From: Nocardioides nematodiphilus
Lineage (GTDB): Bacteria > Actinomycetota > Actinomycetes > Propionibacteriales > Nocardioidaceae
Assembly (NCBI RefSeq): GCF_020216525.1
Contig: NZ_JAIWOY010000005.1
Coordinates: 62,001-126,000 of the forward strand
Reading direction: 5' to 3'
Length of the DNA stretch: 64,000 bases
Positions 53,056 through 62,709 of this stretch are shown here, one piece after another. How positions within the stretch are numbered: position 1 is the stretch's first letter; each line of letters opens with the position of its first letter. Position numbers and translations under genes: made by a program. The notes below the pieces were generated by a model. It saw nothing but the letters and a program-made list of their open reading frames with translations, was not told where the DNA came from and did not search any database.

Positions 53056-53077
53056 GAATTTTGTCGGATGAATTTTG
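53056..53077 (-). promoter_or_regulatory. direct repeats upstream of the Lrp-type gene
   Basis: GAATTTTG occurs at 53056-53063 and 53070-53077, 14 bases apart, in AT-rich sequence unusual here, 14-35 bases before the start. Likely promoter or self-binding sites. Confidence 0.4.
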
Positions 53078-53137
53078 CGCTGTGTCGCCGGTCACTCCGT
53101 GACCACGATAGCGACCATGAGTGTGGATCCTACGCCC

Positions 53138-53161
53138 GATCTGCTCGCACAATGGCAGATC
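53138..53161. promoter_or_regulatory. inverted repeat in the Lrp/operon gap
   Basis: GATCTGC (53138-53144) and GCAGATC (53155-53161) are perfect complements spaced by ten bases, about 100 bp before the SnoaL-like gene. Candidate operator. Confidence 0.4.
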
Positions 53162-53259
53162 ATGATTGGACGGTGCACGGTTCGTCAGGAACTGCTTGCC
53201 AGACGTCGGACGATTTCTTAGATTCTCCCGGTCACTGAGAACGCACGAAGGAGTGGGCG

Positions 53260-53658
53260 ATGCCGGAACTGACCATCGACGAGGTGCTCGAGGCCGCGGA
53301 CCGCCTCGTCGCCGCCTTCGCCGCCACCGACACCGAGGCCTACTTCTCCTGCTTCGCCCCCTCGGCGAGCTTCGTCTTCCACCCCGAGGCGCACCGTCTG
53401 GACGACCGTGCCGCCTACGAGGCGCTGTGGGCCGGGTGGATGGCCGACGGCTGGCGGGTCGAGGAGTGCGAGAGCACCGAGCGGCTGGTGCAGATCCACG
53501 GTGACGCCGCGATCCTCAGCCACAGCGTCCGTACGGTCACGTCGGTCGGTGGCGAGCGCACGACGACGCTCGAGCGCGAGTCGATCATCTTCGTCCGCGA
53601 CGGGGACGGCCTGATCGCCGTCCACGAGCACCTCTCCCCGGCTCCGGCCGCCGACTGA
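53260..53658 (+). CDS. SnoaL/NTF2-like protein
   Basis: A 132-residue cone-shaped-fold protein ([14 protein letters not shown] helix, then [16 protein letters not shown] and [19 protein letters not shown]). It may be an enzyme or a ligand-binding partner. GAAGGAG ribosome site before ATG 53260. First gene of the permease-ureohydrolase-dehydrogenase operon, nine bases before the permease start. Confidence 0.8.
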   Translation: MPELTIDEVLEAADRLVAAFAATDTEAYFSCFAPSASFVFHPEAHRLDDRAAYEALWAGWMADGWRVEECESTERLVQIHGDAAILSHSVRTVTSVGGERTTTLERESIIFVRDGDGLIAVHEHLSPAPAAD

Positions 53659-53667
53659 AGGATCCCG

Positions 53668-55215
53668 ATGTCAACCATCAACGAGAGCGCCCCGAGTCTC
53701 GGCACCGTCGTCGCGCCCAAGGCGACCGAGGTCGAGGCGCACGGCGTCGAGCCGATCCCCGACGCGGAGCGTACGGCCGGGCCGCTCGACCTCTTCCGCC
53801 TCATCTTCGGCGGCGCGAACACCTTCGCCACCGTCGTCCTCGGCAGCTTCCCGATCATCTTCGGCCTGAGCTTCTGGCAGGGTGCCGCAGCGACCGTCCT
53901 CGGCGTCGTCGTCGGGGCCCTCGTGCTGGCGCCGATGTCGATCTTCGGTCCGCGCAACGGCACCAACAACGCCGTCTCCTCCTCGGCACACCTCGGGGTG
54001 CACGGCCGGGTCGTCGGCTCGTTCCTCTCGTTGCTGACCGCCTTCGCGTTCTTCTCGATCTCCGTCTGGTCCTCGGGCGACGCGCTCGTCGGTGCCGCGC
54101 ACCGCGCTGTCCACCTGCCGAGCAACGACGGCACCCTCGCGGTCGCGTACGGCATCTTCGCGGTGCTCGTGCTGACCGTGTGCATCTACGGCTTCCGCTT
54201 CATGCTCCTCGTCAACAAGGTCGCCGTCATCGCCGCCACCCTGCTGTTCGTGCTCGGCGCCTTCGCCTTCTTCGGTCCGTTCGACTCCTCGTACGGCGGC
54301 GTCTACGGCGACGGCGCCGACGCAGCCACCAAGGCGATGTACTGGCCGTCCTTCTTCGGTGCCGCGCTGATCGTGATGTCGAACCCCGTCTCCTTCGGCG
54401 CCTTCCTCGGCGACTGGTCGCGCTACATCCCGCAGGACACCCCGAAGCGCCGCCTCATGGCGGCGGCCTTCCTCGCGCAGATCGCCACCCTGGTGCCGTT
54501 CTTCTTCGGCCTGGTCACGGCCACGGTCATCGCGCTCAAGGCCCCCGACTTCATCAGCAGCGGCGACTACGTCGGCGGCCTCCTCGCGGTCTCGCCGGGC
54601 TGGTACTTCCTGCCGGTCTGCCTGATCGCGCTCATCGGCGGCATGTCGACCGGCACGACGGCGCTGTACGGCACGGGCCTGGACTTCTCCAGCGTGTTCC
54701 CGAGGTTCAACCGGGTGCAGGCGACGCTGTTCATCGGCGTCATCGCGATCGCCTTCATCTTCATCGGTCGCTTCGCGTTCAACGTCGTGCAGAGCATCTC
54801 GACGTTCTCGGTCCTCATCATCAGCTGCACCGCGCCGTGGATGGTCGTCATGATGATCGGCTGGGTCGTGCGTCGCGGCTGGTACGACTCGGACTCGCTG
54901 CAGGTCTTCAACCGGCGCCAGCGTGGCGGGCGCTACTGGTTCGCGCACGGCTGGAACTGGCGCGGCCTGCTCGGCTGGCTCGTCCCGGCGGCCCTGGCGA
55001 TCTGCTTCGTCAACCTGCCCGGCCAGTTCGTCGGTCCGCTCGCGCTGAGCAACGGCATCGACCTGAGCATCCCGATCGGCATCGGCCTGGCCGCGGTGCT
55101 CTACCCGGTGCTGCTCCGTGTCTTCCCGGAGCCGCGGGACGCCTTCGGTCCCGCGGGCCCCCGGTTCGTCCCAGCCGGACCCGCGTCCGGCAACCAGATC
55201 GTCTCGGAAGGCTGA
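53668..55215 (+). CDS. NCS1-family permease (cytosine/purine/hydantoin type)
   Basis: A 515-residue membrane protein with about twelve helices. The N-terminal helix has [22 protein letters not shown], with [21 protein letters not shown] following, as in CodB-like permeases. It uses Na+ or H+ to import small nitrogen compounds. With a ureohydrolase right after it, the cargo is probably a guanidino compound or similar, not a nucleobase; this is inference. Confidence 0.88.
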   Translation: MSTINESAPSLGTVVAPKATEVEAHGVEPIPDAERTAGPLDLFRLIFGGANTFATVVLGSFPIIFGLSFWQGAAATVLGVVVGALVLAPMSIFGPRNGTNNAVSSSAHLGVHGRVVGSFLSLLTAFAFFSISVWSSGDALVGAAHRAVHLPSNDGTLAVAYGIFAVLVLTVCIYGFRFMLLVNKVAVIAATLLFVLGAFAFFGPFDSSYGGVYGDGADAATKAMYWPSFFGAALIVMSNPVSFGAFLGDWSRYIPQDTPKRRLMAAAFLAQIATLVPFFFGLVTATVIALKAPDFISSGDYVGGLLAVSPGWYFLPVCLIALIGGMSTGTTALYGTGLDFSSVFPRFNRVQATLFIGVIAIAFIFIGRFAFNVVQSISTFSVLIISCTAPWMVVMMIGWVVRRGWYDSDSLQVFNRRQRGGRYWFAHGWNWRGLLGWLVPAALAICFVNLPGQFVGPLALSNGIDLSIPIGIGLAAVLYPVLLRVFPEPRDAFGPAGPRFVPAGPASGNQIVSEG

Positions 55216-55223
55216 ATCGACCC

Positions 55224-56204
55224 ATGGCTGAACCCACCTCTCGGGGCCCGCTCGGACCCACCGACAGCTCTCGGATCCCGCGCTTCGCGGGCCCGGCCAC
55301 CTTCGCGCGGCTGCCGCGCCTCGACGAGGTCGACCGGGCCGACATCGTGGTGGCGGGCGTGCCGTTCGACGCCGGCGTCTCGTACCGGCCCGGCGCCCGC
55401 TTCGCGCCGGCCCACGTCCGCGAGTCCTCCCGCCTGCTGCGGCCGTACCACCCCGGGCTCGACGTCTCGCCGTTCGAGGTGGCCCAGGTCGCCGATGCGG
55501 GTGACATCGCCGTCAACCCGTTCGACATCAACGAGGCCCTCGAGACCATCGAGGCGTCCGCGCTCGATCTCACCGCCGACGGGACCCGCCTGCTGACGGT
55601 CGGCGGCGACCACACCATCACGCTGCCCCTGCTGCGGGCGGCGAAGGCACGGCACGGCGAGATCGCGCTGCTGCACTTCGACGCCCACCTCGACACGTGG
55701 GACACCTACTTCGGTGCGGACTACACCCACGGCACGCCGTTCCGCCGCGCGGTGGAGGAGGGCCTCCTCGACACCGAGGCGATCTCCCACCTCGGCACCC
55801 GCGGGCCGCTGTACGGCAAGAAGGACCTCGAGGACGACCGCCGTTTCGGCTTCGGCATCGTGACCGCCGCCGACGTCTACCACCAGGGCGTCGTCGAGGT
55901 GATCGACCGGGTCCGCCAGCGCATCGGGGACCGCCCGCTCTACATCTCGATCGACATCGACGTCCTCGACCCGGCGCACGCCCCCGGCACCGGCACCCCC
56001 GAGGCGGGCGGCATCACCTCGCGTGAGCTGCTGGAGATCCTGCGCGGGCTCGACGGGCTCAACCTCATCGGCGCCGACGTCGTCGAGGTCTCACCGCCGT
56101 ACGACCACGCGGAGATCACCGGCATCGCGGCCTCGCACGTCGCCTACGACCTGGTGTCGCTGCTCGCCAAGCGGCACGAGGCCGGCCAGGGCGGCGTGGC
56201 ATGA
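55224..56204 (+). CDS. ureohydrolase (agmatinase/guanidinobutyrase type)
   Basis: A 326-residue arginase-fold enzyme. All manganese-binding motifs are present: [19 protein letters not shown] and [22 protein letters not shown]. It releases urea from a guanidino substrate. The aldehyde dehydrogenase behind it, with a four-base overlap, suggests the product is later oxidised, as for 4-guanidinobutyrate to GABA to succinate; the aminotransferase would be elsewhere. Annotation pipelines often call it agmatinase, but the substrate is open. Confidence 0.9.
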   Translation: MAEPTSRGPLGPTDSSRIPRFAGPATFARLPRLDEVDRADIVVAGVPFDAGVSYRPGARFAPAHVRESSRLLRPYHPGLDVSPFEVAQVADAGDIAVNPFDINEALETIEASALDLTADGTRLLTVGGDHTITLPLLRAAKARHGEIALLHFDAHLDTWDTYFGADYTHGTPFRRAVEEGLLDTEAISHLGTRGPLYGKKDLEDDRRFGFGIVTAADVYHQGVVEVIDRVRQRIGDRPLYISIDIDVLDPAHAPGTGTPEAGGITSRELLEILRGLDGLNLIGADVVEVSPPYDHAEITGIAASHVAYDLVSLLAKRHEAGQGGVA

Positions 56205-57547
56205 GCCTCTATGCCGTCACCGACCCCGCCACGGGCGAGGTGGTGCGCGAGTACCCGACCGCCGGCGACGCCGAGGTCGAGGCCGCGCTCGCCGCGTCCT
56301 CGGCGGCGGCCCGGGGCTGGGGGCGCAGCACCACCGTCGCCGAGCGGGCCGCCCTGGTGCGACGGGTGGGCGAGCTGCATGAGGAGCGCAAGGAGGAGCT
56401 CGCCGCGCTCATCGTGCGTGAGATGGGCAAGCCGCTCGCCGACGCGATCGGCGAGGTGGAGTTCTCGGCCGCGATCTATGCCTTCTACGCCGACAACGCG
56501 GACGCGCTGCTCGCGGACGAGCCGATCGAGCTGCTCGGGGGTGAGGGCTCGGCGCTGGTGCGCCGCTCTCCGTACGGAGCACTGCTCGGGATCATGCCGT
56601 GGAACTTCCCCGCCTACCAGGTCGCCCGCTTCGCCGGTCCCAACCTGTGCGTCGGGAACACGATCGTTCTCAAGCACGCCCCGCAGTGTCCGGAGTCGGC
56701 GGCCGCGATGCAGCGGATCTTCGACGACGCCGGGCTGCCGGCGGGCGCGTACGTCAACGTCTACGCGACCAACGACCAGGTGGCGACGATGATCGCGGAC
56801 GCCCGGATCACCGGTGTCTCCCTCACCGGATCCGAGCGTGCCGGCGCCGCCGTCGCGGAGATCGCCGGGCGCAACCTCAAGAAGGTCGTGCTCGAGCTCG
56901 GCGGCTCGGACCCGTTCATCCTGCTCTCCACCGACGACCTGGACGCCACCGTGGCCTCCGCGGTCGCAGCCCGCCTCGACAACACCGGTCAGACCTGCAA
57001 CGCCGCCAAGCGGTTCGTGGTGGCGTCGGACCTCTACGAGGCCTTCGTGGAGCGGTTCACCGCGGCCATCACGGCGAGCGCTGCTGGCATCACGCCGCTC
57101 TCCTCGGCCGCGGCGGCCGACCGGCTCCAGGAGCAGGTCGACGAGGCGGTCGCTCAGGGCGCCCATCTCGAATCAGCCGGCGTGCGCGACGGCGCGTTCT
57201 TCCCGACCGGCGTCCTGACCGGTGTCACCGTCGAGAACGACGCCTATCGCCAGGAGTTCTTCGGGCCGATCGCGATGGTGTTCCGGGCGTCCTCGGAGGA
57301 GGAGGCGGTGACGATCGCCAACGACACCCCGTACGGCCTGGGCTCGTACGTCTTCACCACCGACCCCGCGCAGGCGGCTCGGGTGGCGGACCGGATCGAG
57401 GCCGGCATGGTCTTCGTCAACGGCGTCCAGCTGGACTCCGTCGAGCTCCCGTTCGGCGGGATCAAGCGCTCCGGCTTCGGTCGCGAGCTCGGTCGCTTCG
57501 GCATCGACGAGTTCGTCAACAAGAAGCTGATCCGCTCCCTCACGTGA
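56201..57547 (+). CDS. NAD(P)-dependent aldehyde (succinate-semialdehyde type) dehydrogenase
   Basis: A 448-residue aldehyde dehydrogenase. Catalytic Glu in LELGGSDPF and Cys in [11 protein letters not shown] are intact, with IMPWNFP near the N-terminus. Compared with typical succinate-semialdehyde dehydrogenases, about ten residues (the GDP..DPATDVG loop) are missing before TPLSS. This may be a real local deletion. It overlaps the ureohydrolase stop by four bases and ends the operon at a hairpin. Confidence 0.9.
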   Translation: MSLYAVTDPATGEVVREYPTAGDAEVEAALAASSAAARGWGRSTTVAERAALVRRVGELHEERKEELAALIVREMGKPLADAIGEVEFSAAIYAFYADNADALLADEPIELLGGEGSALVRRSPYGALLGIMPWNFPAYQVARFAGPNLCVGNTIVLKHAPQCPESAAAMQRIFDDAGLPAGAYVNVYATNDQVATMIADARITGVSLTGSERAGAAVAEIAGRNLKKVVLELGGSDPFILLSTDDLDATVASAVAARLDNTGQTCNAAKRFVVASDLYEAFVERFTAAITASAAGITPLSSAAAADRLQEQVDEAVAQGAHLESAGVRDGAFFPTGVLTGVTVENDAYRQEFFGPIAMVFRASSEEEAVTIANDTPYGLGSYVFTTDPAQAARVADRIEAGMVFVNGVQLDSVELPFGGIKRSGFGRELGRFGIDEFVNKKLIRSLT

Positions 57548-57569
57548 CCGGCCTCTGAGCGTCCCGAGC

Positions 57570-57610
57570 CGATCGGCCGACTCGCCCCCACACGGCGAGC
57601 CGGCCGATCG
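57570..57610. terminator. terminator between aldehyde dehydrogenase and MFS genes
   Basis: A 17-bp stem CGATCGGCCGACTCGCC with one mismatch and a short loop, in the convergent gap. Bidirectional use is likely. Confidence 0.7.
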
Positions 57611-57635
57611 TCGTTCGTACGGGGTGCCGGGGACG

Positions 57636-58853
57636 TCAGTCGTGCCGGCGCTCGCCGTGCACCGGGACCAGCCCGATCGCGAGCAGCGGAAGCAGTCCGG
57701 TCAGCGCGTACGTCCAGGCGTACCCCAGATGCGTGATCGCCCATCCGCCGATCGGTCCGACCAGGGCGGCGGTGAGGAACTGGGCGGTGTTCTGCACGCC
57801 GAGCGCCCGGCCCGACCAGTACGCCCCGGCGCGCTCGGCGACCGCGGTGAAGGCCAATCCGTTGTCGGCGACCGAGAGGACCGAGGCCAGCACGATCAGG
57901 GGCACGGCGACGAAGAGCTCGAGCCCGGCGGCGATGCCCAGCAGGATCATCGCGGCGCACGCGGCGATCGCGACCCACTGCAGCGGCCGCATCCGGCTGC
58001 GGACCAGGTCGGAGAGATGGCCGGCCGCGATCCGGCCGAAGGCCCCGAGGATGTTGGCGACCGCGACGAGCGCGCCCGCGGCGCCCGTCGACCAGCCCTG
58101 GGAGTCGGTCAGCCACAGCAGCATGAAGGTGCCGACCACGAACTGCGGCACGACCAGCAGCACGGAGACGCCGTGGATGCGCGCGAGGTAGCGGTCCTGG
58201 CGGTAGGGGTTCTCGGCGGCTGCCGCGGTGCCGGTCTTCTTCGGCGGGCGCGGCGGGTCGATCACGACCACGGCGACGATGGCGGCGGCGACGAGCGTCG
58301 CGATCGCCGGCACCCACAGGGCGGCGTGGACACCGTGGCGCGCCGCCACCAGAGCGATTGCGACAGCGGCGATGGCCATGCCCATCGGCTGGCCCATCTG
58401 CCGGATCCCCATCGCCAGTCCGCGCCGCTGCGGCGGGAACCAGCCGACCACGACCCGGCCCGACGCCGAGTTGGCCGCGGCCGAGCCGGCCCCGGCCAGG
58501 AAGAGCATCAGCCACAGGACCCCGGTGGCATGGGTCTGGGTGGCGGCCGCGGAGAACGCTGCGGTCGCGGCCAGCCCGGCGAGCAGGACGACGCGCTCGC
58601 CGCGATGGTCGGCGAGCCAGCCCCACGCCACCAGGGCGGCCATCACGCCGAAGGAGGGTGCGGCGACGATCGCGCCGGCGGCCGCCAGCGAGTAGTGGTC
58701 GTGACGGTGCAGGGCGGGCACGAGGTATGCGACGCCGTTGTTGGCCACCACCGCGGCGGCCTGGGCGAAGGTGCTGGCGGCGAGCATGCCCCAGCGGCGC
58801 GCCTCGCTGATCGAGGTGATGCTGACCGTCGCGGACCCGTCCGGCGTGCTCAT
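57636..58853 (-). CDS. MFS transporter
   Basis: A 405-residue protein with twelve hydrophobic segments. The cytosolic loop after helix 2 reads WGWLADHRGERVVLL, close to the MFS G-x3-D-R pattern, and GLAMGIRQMGQPMGMA lies in the first half. It resembles the CynX/NimT-like or oxalate/formate-type branch; substrate unknown. ATG 58853. It converges on the ureohydrolase operon but has no clear link to it. Confidence 0.85.
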   Translation of the reverse strand: MSTPDGSATVSITSISEARRWGMLAASTFAQAAAVVANNGVAYLVPALHRHDHYSLAAAGAIVAAPSFGVMAALVAWGWLADHRGERVVLLAGLAATAAFSAAATQTHATGVLWLMLFLAGAGSAAANSASGRVVVGWFPPQRRGLAMGIRQMGQPMGMAIAAVAIALVAARHGVHAALWVPAIATLVAAAIVAVVVIDPPRPPKKTGTAAAAENPYRQDRYLARIHGVSVLLVVPQFVVGTFMLLWLTDSQGWSTGAAGALVAVANILGAFGRIAAGHLSDLVRSRMRPLQWVAIAACAAMILLGIAAGLELFVAVPLIVLASVLSVADNGLAFTAVAERAGAYWSGRALGVQNTAQFLTAALVGPIGGWAITHLGYAWTYALTGLLPLLAIGLVPVHGERRHD

Positions 58854-58923
58854 GCACCCAGTTAACGCCTGAAGTCCCGATTGATGAGACGCGATTCTCG
58901 ATATATGGGACAGATGTGACCGG

Positions 58924-60552
58924 TCAGACGATCGGCTTCGGCGGCACCTCGCTGGTCACGGCCGACCCGCGTCCGGCCCCGTCGCCCGCCGCGGCGACGG
59001 CCGCCTGGGCCGTACGCACGCCCGCGGCGATCGTGCCGCGCACGGCGGCGGGGCTGCCGAGCGCGCCGACGGCCCGCTTGTACGCCGGCCACTGGGACAT
59101 CGAGCCGAGCACACAGACGCGCCTGGCCGGATTGCACTCCGTGGCGCTGATGGCCAGATCCTGTCCGGTGGTCGCCGCCGTCCGGCCGCGGGCGACCAGA
59201 TCGGCGAGGGTCGCCTGGGCCCCGGCCATGCCTGCCGGGGCGTGGAGGGACGCGACGCTCGAGGTCAGGCTCTCGAGGAGTCGGCTGGTCCGGTTGAACC
59301 GCTGCGCCAGCTCGTACGACGGCTGTTGTCCGGGGGAGACCGCCGGCAGGGTGGCGATCGCCTCGGCGTACCGGTCCACCAGTGCGTCGGCGCGGGTCGC
59401 ATAGCTCGCGGCCGCCTTCGCCGCGGCCTCGGCGGCCTTCACCGCTCGCTGGGTCTGGGCGGAGGTCGGGGACGCCGAGCCGACAGGGACGCTCCCTCCG
59501 CTCTTCGCGGCCCACGCGTCCATCTTCTTCTGGGCAGCGCCGACCATCGCACTGATCGCGTGCACGTCATCGCCGGCCTCGGGCACTCCCGCAGCGGAGA
59601 GGCTCTGCAGGAGGGGCCCCTGGAGGTCCGCCCACGCCGTCAGGTGGTCGGCGTCGATCGCCCCCAGCGCGGCCAGTGCGCGCAGCGCCGTGGCGTACGC
59701 GGTGGCTTCGGTGGCGGCGTGCGGGTCGGTGACCGTGCTCGCGGCGCTGGTCGCCGTGTCCACGAGCGCGTCGGCCTGGGCCGCGGCGACGCGCAGCTGC
59801 GCGGTCAGGTGGGCCGCGGCGGTGGCGTCCGCGAGGCGGTGGACCTGGGTGCCGACACCGCCGATGACAGCGCGGCCGGTGAGGGCGACGACGTTGCCGG
59901 TCGCCACCGACGGGTCGGGTACGTCCTCGCGGCTGCCGGCCGCTGCCGTGACGGCATCGGAGGCGTGCTGCGCGGCGGCGGTGAGCCGGGCGTACGAGGT
60001 GAGGTCGGGCGGGGTGCTGGCGTCCAGCGTGCCGAGCGCGACCAGGGCGTCGAGGTGGGCGGCCTCGGCACGGGCGAGCCGTCCCGTCGCGGCGCGGAGG
60101 TCCGTGGTCTGTGCGCGGACCCGCCGGCTCGCGGTCGCCAGGTCGCCGGGCTCCCGCGCGGCGCTGAGGCGGTCGAGCGCGCGACTGTACTCCGTGCCGG
60201 CCGCCGTCGCGGACTGCGGTGCCGGGGGCGCCGCGACCGGCGCAGCGGAGGCGGCCGTCGGTGAGGTGACAGGCGGCGTGGCAGCCTCCCTCGAGGCGGT
60301 GTCGTGCTGGTGCATGACGACGGCCGCCGCGCCGCCGGCCACGGCGAGCAGCGCGACCGGCAGCAACATCAGCGCGCGACGCGGGCGGCTCGGCTGCGAG
60401 GTCGGCCCGTGCGCCGGCGCCCGTGGCGGCGTCGGCGCGACGACCGCGGGCATCGGTGCTGGGGCGGGCGCTGGAGCGGGCGCGCCGGTGTCGCGGAAGA
60501 GGTCGATGATCTCCGCGTACGGGTGGGGCTTGCCTCCGGTCGGCTCAGACAC
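58924..60552 (-). CDS. unrecognised membrane-anchored Ala-rich protein
   Basis: A 542-residue protein I do not recognise. Residues 1-60 are cytosolic, Pro/Ala-rich (PAPAPAPAPMPAV) with basic residues before a single helix (LMLLPVALLAVAGGAAAVVM, 61-80). The rest, outside the membrane, is strongly helical with many Ala/Thr/Asp and repeated LxxA patterns and only two cysteines, in ECNPARRVCVLGSMS, which could form a disulfide loop. It looks like a single-pass anchored helical protein, perhaps cell-surface. GTG start at 60552. No partner gene is evident. Confidence 0.7.
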   Translation of the reverse strand: MSEPTGGKPHPYAEIIDLFRDTGAPAPAPAPAPMPAVVAPTPPRAPAHGPTSQPSRPRRALMLLPVALLAVAGGAAAVVMHQHDTASREAATPPVTSPTAASAAPVAAPPAPQSATAAGTEYSRALDRLSAAREPGDLATASRRVRAQTTDLRAATGRLARAEAAHLDALVALGTLDASTPPDLTSYARLTAAAQHASDAVTAAAGSREDVPDPSVATGNVVALTGRAVIGGVGTQVHRLADATAAAHLTAQLRVAAAQADALVDTATSAASTVTDPHAATEATAYATALRALAALGAIDADHLTAWADLQGPLLQSLSAAGVPEAGDDVHAISAMVGAAQKKMDAWAAKSGGSVPVGSASPTSAQTQRAVKAAEAAAKAAASYATRADALVDRYAEAIATLPAVSPGQQPSYELAQRFNRTSRLLESLTSSVASLHAPAGMAGAQATLADLVARGRTAATTGQDLAISATECNPARRVCVLGSMSQWPAYKRAVGALGSPAAVRGTIAAGVRTAQAAVAAAGDGAGRGSAVTSEVPPKPIV

Positions 60553-60575
60553 ACAGCGTCAACGACCGGAGTGGT

Positions 60576-60642
60576 GAGAGGTCACCGTCTACGGCGCGCG
60601 TGTCCAGACGGGTGGGGACGCGCCCGCAGAGGGTGACCTCTC
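60576..60642. terminator. long hairpin after the CoA-lyase pair
   Basis: GAGAGGTCACC (60576-60586) and GGTGACCTCTC (60632-60642) are perfect complements with a GC-rich, partly paired interior, between the lyase stop and the next gene start. Confidence 0.5.
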
Positions 60643-60647
60643 GACGC

Positions 60648-61511
60648 TTACAGCGCGGCGATCGCCTCGGCGATCGACAGGGTGCGGCGCGCGGACTCGA
60701 CGTGGAGGTTCTCCACCATCTTGCCGTTGTAGGTGACCACGCCGCCGGTGCTCGCCTCGAAGGCGGCGATCAGGCCGCGAGCGTTCTCGATCGCCTCGGC
60801 GCCCGGTGCGAAGCCCTCGTTGGCGCCCTCGACCTGGCCGGGGTGGATCAGGGTCTTGCCGTCGAAGCCGTACGCGACACCCTGCGCGACCTCGGCGAGG
60901 TAACCCTCGATGTTCTTCACGTCGTTGTAGACGCCGTCGAGGATCGAGGTGCCGGTGGCGCGGGCGGCGAGGACCGCGAGCTGGAGGCTCGTGACCAGGT
61001 TCGTGCGGCCGGGGACGTGGTCGACGAAGAGCTCCTTGACCAGGTCGTTGGTGCCGAGCACGGCGACGGTCAGCCGCTCCGAGGCGCCGAGGATCTCCTC
61101 GGCGTGCAGGATCGCGTACGGCGACTCGATCATCGCCCAGAGCTTCGTCTTCTCCGGGACGCCCGCCTTCTCGAAGGCGGCGATGAGCTCGCGGACCGCG
61201 TCGGCGGAGTTCACCTTCGGGACGACGATCGCGTCCGGGCCGGCCTCGGCCGCGGCGGCGAGGTCGTCGAGGTGCCACTCGGTGTCGGCACCGTTGATCC
61301 GGATGGTGAGCTCCTTGGTGCCGTACTCGCCGCTCGTGACCGCGTCGGCCGCGTTGATGCGCGCCTGCGGCTTGGCGTCGGGGGCGACGGCGTCCTCGAG
61401 GTCGAGGATGAGGGCGTCGACCGGGAGGGTCTTGGCCTTCTCCAGCGCGCGCTCGTTGGAGCTGGGCATGTAGAGGACCGAGCGGCGGGCCCGGAACGTG
61501 TCGGTGCTCAT
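60648..61511 (-). CDS. HpcH/HpaI CoA-ester lyase or malyl-CoA thioesterase-like protein
   Basis: A 287-residue CitE-like barrel. LILDLEDAVAPDAK, VVPKVNSADAV, MIESPYAILH and LGTNDLVKEL contain the expected acidic metal ligands. It follows a longer malyl-CoA-lyase-like gene with a one-base overlap. Paired genes of this kind act as malyl-CoA lyase and malyl-CoA thioesterase in some bacteria; which role this one has is inference. Confidence 0.85.
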   Translation of the reverse strand: MSTDTFRARRSVLYMPSSNERALEKAKTLPVDALILDLEDAVAPDAKPQARINAADAVTSGEYGTKELTIRINGADTEWHLDDLAAAAEAGPDAIVVPKVNSADAVRELIAAFEKAGVPEKTKLWAMIESPYAILHAEEILGASERLTVAVLGTNDLVKELFVDHVPGRTNLVTSLQLAVLAARATGTSILDGVYNDVKNIEGYLAEVAQGVAYGFDGKTLIHPGQVEGANEGFAPGAEAIENARGLIAAFEASTGGVVTYNGKMVENLHVESARRTLSIAEAIAAL

Positions 61512-62596
61512 CAGGCCTCCAGCTCGATCGCGTCGTACTGCTTCTTGAGCTCGGGATCGATCGCCGCCAGCTCCTCGGCCAGCGAGACCATCACCTTGCA
61601 CTGCTTCACCGAGGCGTCGTCCTCCATCTTGCCGTCGAGCATGACCGCGCCGGTGCCGTCGCCCATCGCGGCGATGACGCGGCGGGCGTGCTTGACGTCC
61701 TCGACGCTGGGGGAGAAGACCTTGTTGGCGATCTTGATCTGGGCCGGGTGCAGCGACCAGGCGCCGACGCAGCCGAGCAGGAACGCGTTGCGGAACTGGT
61801 CCTCGCAGGCGACCGTATCCTTGATGTCCCCGAAGGGGCCGTAGTACGGGAAGATCCCGTGCGTCGCGCAGGCGTCGACCATCCGCGCGATCGTGTAGTG
61901 CCACAGGTCCTGCTGGTAGGTCGTCCGCGGGCCGTCGTACAGCGGGACGCCGTCCTCGCCGCGCTCCGGGTCCTGGCGCACCAGGTAGCCGGGGTGGCCG
62001 CCGCCGACGCGGGTCGTCTTCATCCGGCGGTCGGCCGCGAGGTCGGCCGGACCGAGGGAGAGACCCTGCATGCGGGGGGAGGCCGCGCAGATCTCCTCGA
62101 TGTTGGCCACGCCACGCGCGGTCTCGAGGATCGCGTGCACCTGCAGCGGCTTGCTGATGCCGGCCTTCGCCTCGAGCTGGGCGAGCAGCCGGTCGATGTA
62201 GTGGATGTCCTCGGCGCCCTGCACCTTCGGCACCATGATGACGTCGAGCTTGTCGCCGATGGCCGGCACCAGGGTGGTCAGGTCGTCGAGCACCCAGGGG
62301 CTGTCGAGCGAGTTGATCCGGGTCCAGAACTGCGTCGGACCGAAGTCGACGCTCTGGCCGATCTGCACCAGACCCTCGCGGGCCTTCTCCTTGTTCTCGG
62401 CCTTGACGGCGTCCTCGAGGTTGCCCAGCAGCACGTCGACCGTGCCGACCATGTCGGGCACCTTCGCGGCCATCTTCTCGTTGCCGGGATCGAAGAAGTG
62501 GATCGCGCGGCTCGGGCGGGCCGGGATCTCGCGCAGCGGTGCGGGCGCGCCGACGGCCAGCGGCGCGAAGAAGTCCTTGGCTGACTTGTGGCTCAT
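61511..62596 (-). CDS. malyl-CoA/beta-methylmalyl-CoA lyase-like protein
   Basis: A 361-residue member of the malyl-CoA lyase branch, longer than the neighbour. It shows LLGNLEDAVKAENK, MVPKVQGAEDI, ILETARGVANI, LGPADLAADRR and a conserved HPAQIKIAN near the end. It would cleave or form malyl-CoA or methylmalyl-CoA using Mg2+. ATG 62596. A TAGGCT -10-like box and a perfect palindrome lie just upstream, so this gene starts a regulated two-gene operon. Confidence 0.85.
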   Translation of the reverse strand: MSHKSAKDFFAPLAVGAPAPLREIPARPSRAIHFFDPGNEKMAAKVPDMVGTVDVLLGNLEDAVKAENKEKAREGLVQIGQSVDFGPTQFWTRINSLDSPWVLDDLTTLVPAIGDKLDVIMVPKVQGAEDIHYIDRLLAQLEAKAGISKPLQVHAILETARGVANIEEICAASPRMQGLSLGPADLAADRRMKTTRVGGGHPGYLVRQDPERGEDGVPLYDGPRTTYQQDLWHYTIARMVDACATHGIFPYYGPFGDIKDTVACEDQFRNAFLLGCVGAWSLHPAQIKIANKVFSPSVEDVKHARRVIAAMGDGTGAVMLDGKMEDDASVKQCKVMVSLAEELAAIDPELKKQYDAIELEA

Positions 62597-62620
62597 GCGG
62601 CCGAGCCTAGCGAGACCTGG

Positions 62621-62634
62621 TTACCCGCGGGTAA
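62621..62634 (-). promoter_or_regulatory. perfect palindromic operator before the lyase pair
   Basis: TTACCCGCGGGTAA is a perfect 14-bp palindrome, 25-38 bases before the ATG and just upstream of TAGGCT (62609-62604 on the minus strand), so it covers the -35 region. TetR-type repressors of acyl-CoA genes bind sites like this. Confidence 0.55.
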
Positions 62635-62709
62635 GGGAAATGTCACACGCCGAGGGGTGGGTCTGTCGCTGCCGAGGGGCGCGGCGGTCCGGGTCGCCGT
62701 CGGGACCCG

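Noticed and set aside
53260..57547. Guanidine riboswitch before the ureohydrolase operon
   Set aside because: I could not find the conserved loop motifs in 53043-53259; only simple dyads and direct repeats are visible.
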